A stretch of DNA of 29,441 nucleotides, from positions 1 to 29,441 of the forward strand of contig JAEYYY010000777.1 in NCBI GenBank assembly GCA_023430775.1. Reading direction: 5' to 3'. A model generated the notes under the pieces. The model saw only the letters and a program-made list of their open reading frames with translations, did no database searches and was not told where the DNA came from. Each line of letters opens with the position of its first letter. Within the stretch, counting starts at the first letter, position 1. This DNA comes from Pseudomonadota bacterium. GTDB lineage: Bacteria > Myxococcota_A > Polyangia > Haliangiales > Haliangiaceae. The translations under genes were made by a program, and so were the position numbers. Below are positions 27,646 through 29,441 of the stretch, one piece after another.

Positions 27646-29441
27646 TCACGGGTCCCACCGCAACGTGGTCGAGCCGGGGTCGAGGCGCGCGTTGGTGACG
27701 CCGTCGAGGAACGCGCGCAGCGTCAGCGGATCCTTCGGCACCACGTCGGTCCAGTACGCCAGCTCGGCGGTCGTCGCGACCGACTTCGAGCCCTGAAACT
27801 CGAGTAGCGCGGTGGTGGCCTGGGCTCGGGTCAACGCGACGATCCGCGCACCGTCCGGAGACCCGAAGACGCGCTCGACGCCACCCAGGGTCAGGAGCCG
27901 GCTGCGAACATCCCACGCGGGGAGCATCTCGATCACCCCGGTGGCGTCGGAGGTGAGCACGCTCGTCTCGGTGGCCGTGAACCGGCGGTCGGGCAGGTCG
28001 AGGGTGTGCAAGACGCGGCCGTCGTGATCGATCTCGCTCATCATCCGCGCCGCGATCGCGAACGCCCACACGCGATCGTCCCGGAACAGCGTGTAGTCGA
28101 CGGGGTGGCGAAGCTCGATCGCCGTGTCACCGCACACCAGCGTGCGGGTGTCGCTCTGGATCCGCCACCACACGCCCTCGGTGCGCCCGATGATGTCGTA
28201 CGAACCGGTGGCGTCGATGATCGGCTCGAGACCGGTCCTGGTGATCCGGCGCGTCTGCATCTGGCCCTTGCCGTCGAGCGCCATCGCCGTCAGCTCGCCA
28301 TCGACGACCTGGAAGTTCAGGAACGGTGGAGCGCGCGAGGTGGGTGCGCGGCCGCCGAAGCGCGACGCGTCGGCGAGGAGGCGCGGCTCACCGACCGGCT
28401 TCGTCGCTCGCGACCACACCTTCCAGTCGCGATCGACCCAGTAGATGACGCCGTCGTCGGGGTTGACCCCGAACGTGTTCGCCACCTCGAACAGCGGCGT
28501 GCCCTCGCGATCCCAGATCCAGTGGTGATGCCGCTCGCGGACGCTGCCGATGATGACGTCCTCAGCGATGCCGATCTCGTAACGCAGGTTTCGATCGCCG
28601 AGCGATCGGGTCGCGTGCGTATCGAGATGGAAGAGCGTGACGCCGCCGGGCGAGGGTGGGGTATCGCCGGAGGGCATCGTGCCGGCGAGGACGATCGTGT
28701 CGTCGATGAGCCCGGCAAGCCGGAGCGTGCTGTCGATGTGCTGCGTTGCCGGCAGCGCCTGGCGCAGGTCGGTCAGCATCACCTCGCCGGTGCCGAGGCC
28801 GAAGGCGAGCCAGCGCGCGCGGCGCTCGATCGCGAGTCGCGTCAGGTTGAACTGCCTGTGGGCGAGCGGGCTGACACCTTGCGGCGTGTGGAGCGCGATG
28901 TCCCCGCGATCGGTGGCGAACAAGGCACCACCGTCGAACGGAAAGATGTGGGTGATGAACACGCCGATCGATTGTTCGCGCGCCGTCCACAGCGGCACGG
29001 TGACCGCCTGATCGCGAAGCGCGACGAAGCCGCTGCCGTTGTTCGACCAGCCGACGAGCGCTCCGCCCGTGTACTCGATGTTGTTGAGCGCTTCCTTCGG
29101 GCGTTCCCACTCGCCTCGCCTCACCGCCTGCTCGCCGGCGAGATCCCACTCGCGCACCCGGGCGCCACCGAGGATGGCGATCCGATCGTCGACGTCAGAG
29201 ATCGCGAGCTGGCTGACCGCCTGGACCGGAACGCTCAGCGTGCGCGTCGCGCGGTCGTCGATGACCGTGATCCGTTCGGGGCCGGCAGCGACGAGCCGGG
29301 TGTCGCTCGCATCGATCGCGCCGGCGCCGGCCTCCACCAGCGTGGTCTTCGTCCCGTCGCGATCGAAGGCCAGCACGGCCCCGCTCGCCTCGAGCACGAC
29401 GAGCCGATCGCGAAACACCAGCGCGGTCTTCGGCGCCACGA
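27646..29441 (-). CDS. C-terminal WD40-like part of a second Ser/Thr kinase (5' end outside window)
   Basis: The frame is open to the right-hand edge of the window, so the start, and almost certainly a kinase domain, lie beyond 29441. The visible 597 or so residues are beta-propeller-like. They align with the extracytoplasmic part of the kinase at 20735-24022: GW followed by THIFPFDGGAL versus THIVPFDGGAL, repeated AHRQF/AHRPL and LTDL units, and the last 35 residues, where 24 are identical by eye (WTD, VP, DP, LRA, LD, TNARL, GS and LRWDP). A GTG near the right edge is only an internal valine. The kinase domain is inferred from the paralogue, not seen. The FHA-sigma54 activator gene lies downstream on the same strand, 153 bases away, which suggests a partnership. 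Confidence 0.85.
   Translation of the reverse strand, partial: VAPKTALVFRDRLVVLEASGAVLAFDRDGTKTTLVEAGAGAIDASDTRLVAAGPERITVIDDRATRTLSVPVQAVSQLAISDVDDRIAILGGARVREWDLAGEQAVRRGEWERPKEALNNIEYTGGALVGWSNNGSGFVALRDQAVTVPLWTAREQSIGVFITHIFPFDGGALFATDRGDIALHTPQGVSPLAHRQFNLTRLAIERRARWLAFGLGTGEVMLTDLRQALPATQHIDSTLRLAGLIDDTIVLAGTMPSGDTPPSPGGVTLFHLDTHATRSLGDRNLRYEIGIAEDVIIGSVRERHHHWIWDREGTPLFEVANTFGVNPDDGVIYWVDRDWKVWSRATKPVGEPRLLADASRFGGRAPTSRAPPFLNFQVVDGELTAMALDGKGQMQTRRITRTGLEPIIDATGSYDIIGRTEGVWWRIQSDTRTLVCGDTAIELRHPVDYTLFRDDRVWAFAIAARMMSEIDHDGRVLHTLDLPDRRFTATETSVLTSDATGVIEMLPAWDVRSRLLTLGGVERVFGSPDGARIVALTRAQATTALLEFQGSKSVATTAELAYWTDVVPKDPLTLRAFLDGVTNARLDPGSTTLRWDP

Overview
The window is GC-rich, tightly packed bacterial DNA. 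It carries Hanks-type Ser/Thr kinases, FHA proteins, a bactofilin, an FHA-linked sigma-54 activator and a b'-b-delta-alpha-gamma-beta-epsilon ATP synthase operon without the a and c subunit genes. This mix points to a myxobacterium or close relative (Myxococcota, former Deltaproteobacteria). That placement is inferred from gene content, not from a marker tree. No tRNA, rRNA, CRISPR array, insertion sequence or integrase was seen, and no gap longer than about 210 bases lacks a gene.

Region by region. (1) 1-4697, plus strand: the 3' part of a PEGA-domain Ser/Thr kinase, a lipoprotein with a carboxypeptidase-regulatory-like domain, and a bactofilin. (2) 4752-10236, minus strand: a second, clearly paralogous lipoprotein; a small three-gene operon (a winged-helix-like protein and two DUF5985-type membrane proteins); a one-pass membrane protein of unknown function; and a soluble PAS-PAS-HisKA-HATPase-REC hybrid kinase. 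(3) 10328-17250, plus strand: a near-consensus sigma-70 promoter followed by two F0 b-type subunits, the five F1 subunits, and a small two-pass membrane protein. (4) 17250-29441: a signalling island. It holds a TIGR02996/leucine-rich/FHA fusion, a glycosidase-like lipoprotein, a WD40-like Ser/Thr kinase translated next to a double-FHA protein, a secreted protein with a small coupled partner, an FHA-sigma54 enhancer-binding protein, and the C-terminal part of a second kinase paralogous to the first.

How the genes may work together. The ATP synthase block is a standard energy module; its a and c subunits must be encoded elsewhere. The right-hand 12 kb looks like phosphothreonine signalling: two related transmembrane kinases, each next to an FHA protein that could read its phosphorylation. 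One reader is a double-FHA adaptor and the other is a transcriptional activator that needs sigma-54. This pairing is inferred from gene order and domains. The most unusual items are the kinase pair with its shared C-terminal tail, the paralogous lipoproteins flanking a bactofilin, the enlarged extracytoplasmic segment in AtpF, and a strand-specific 12-bp RNA hairpin between the kinase and the glycosidase-like gene.
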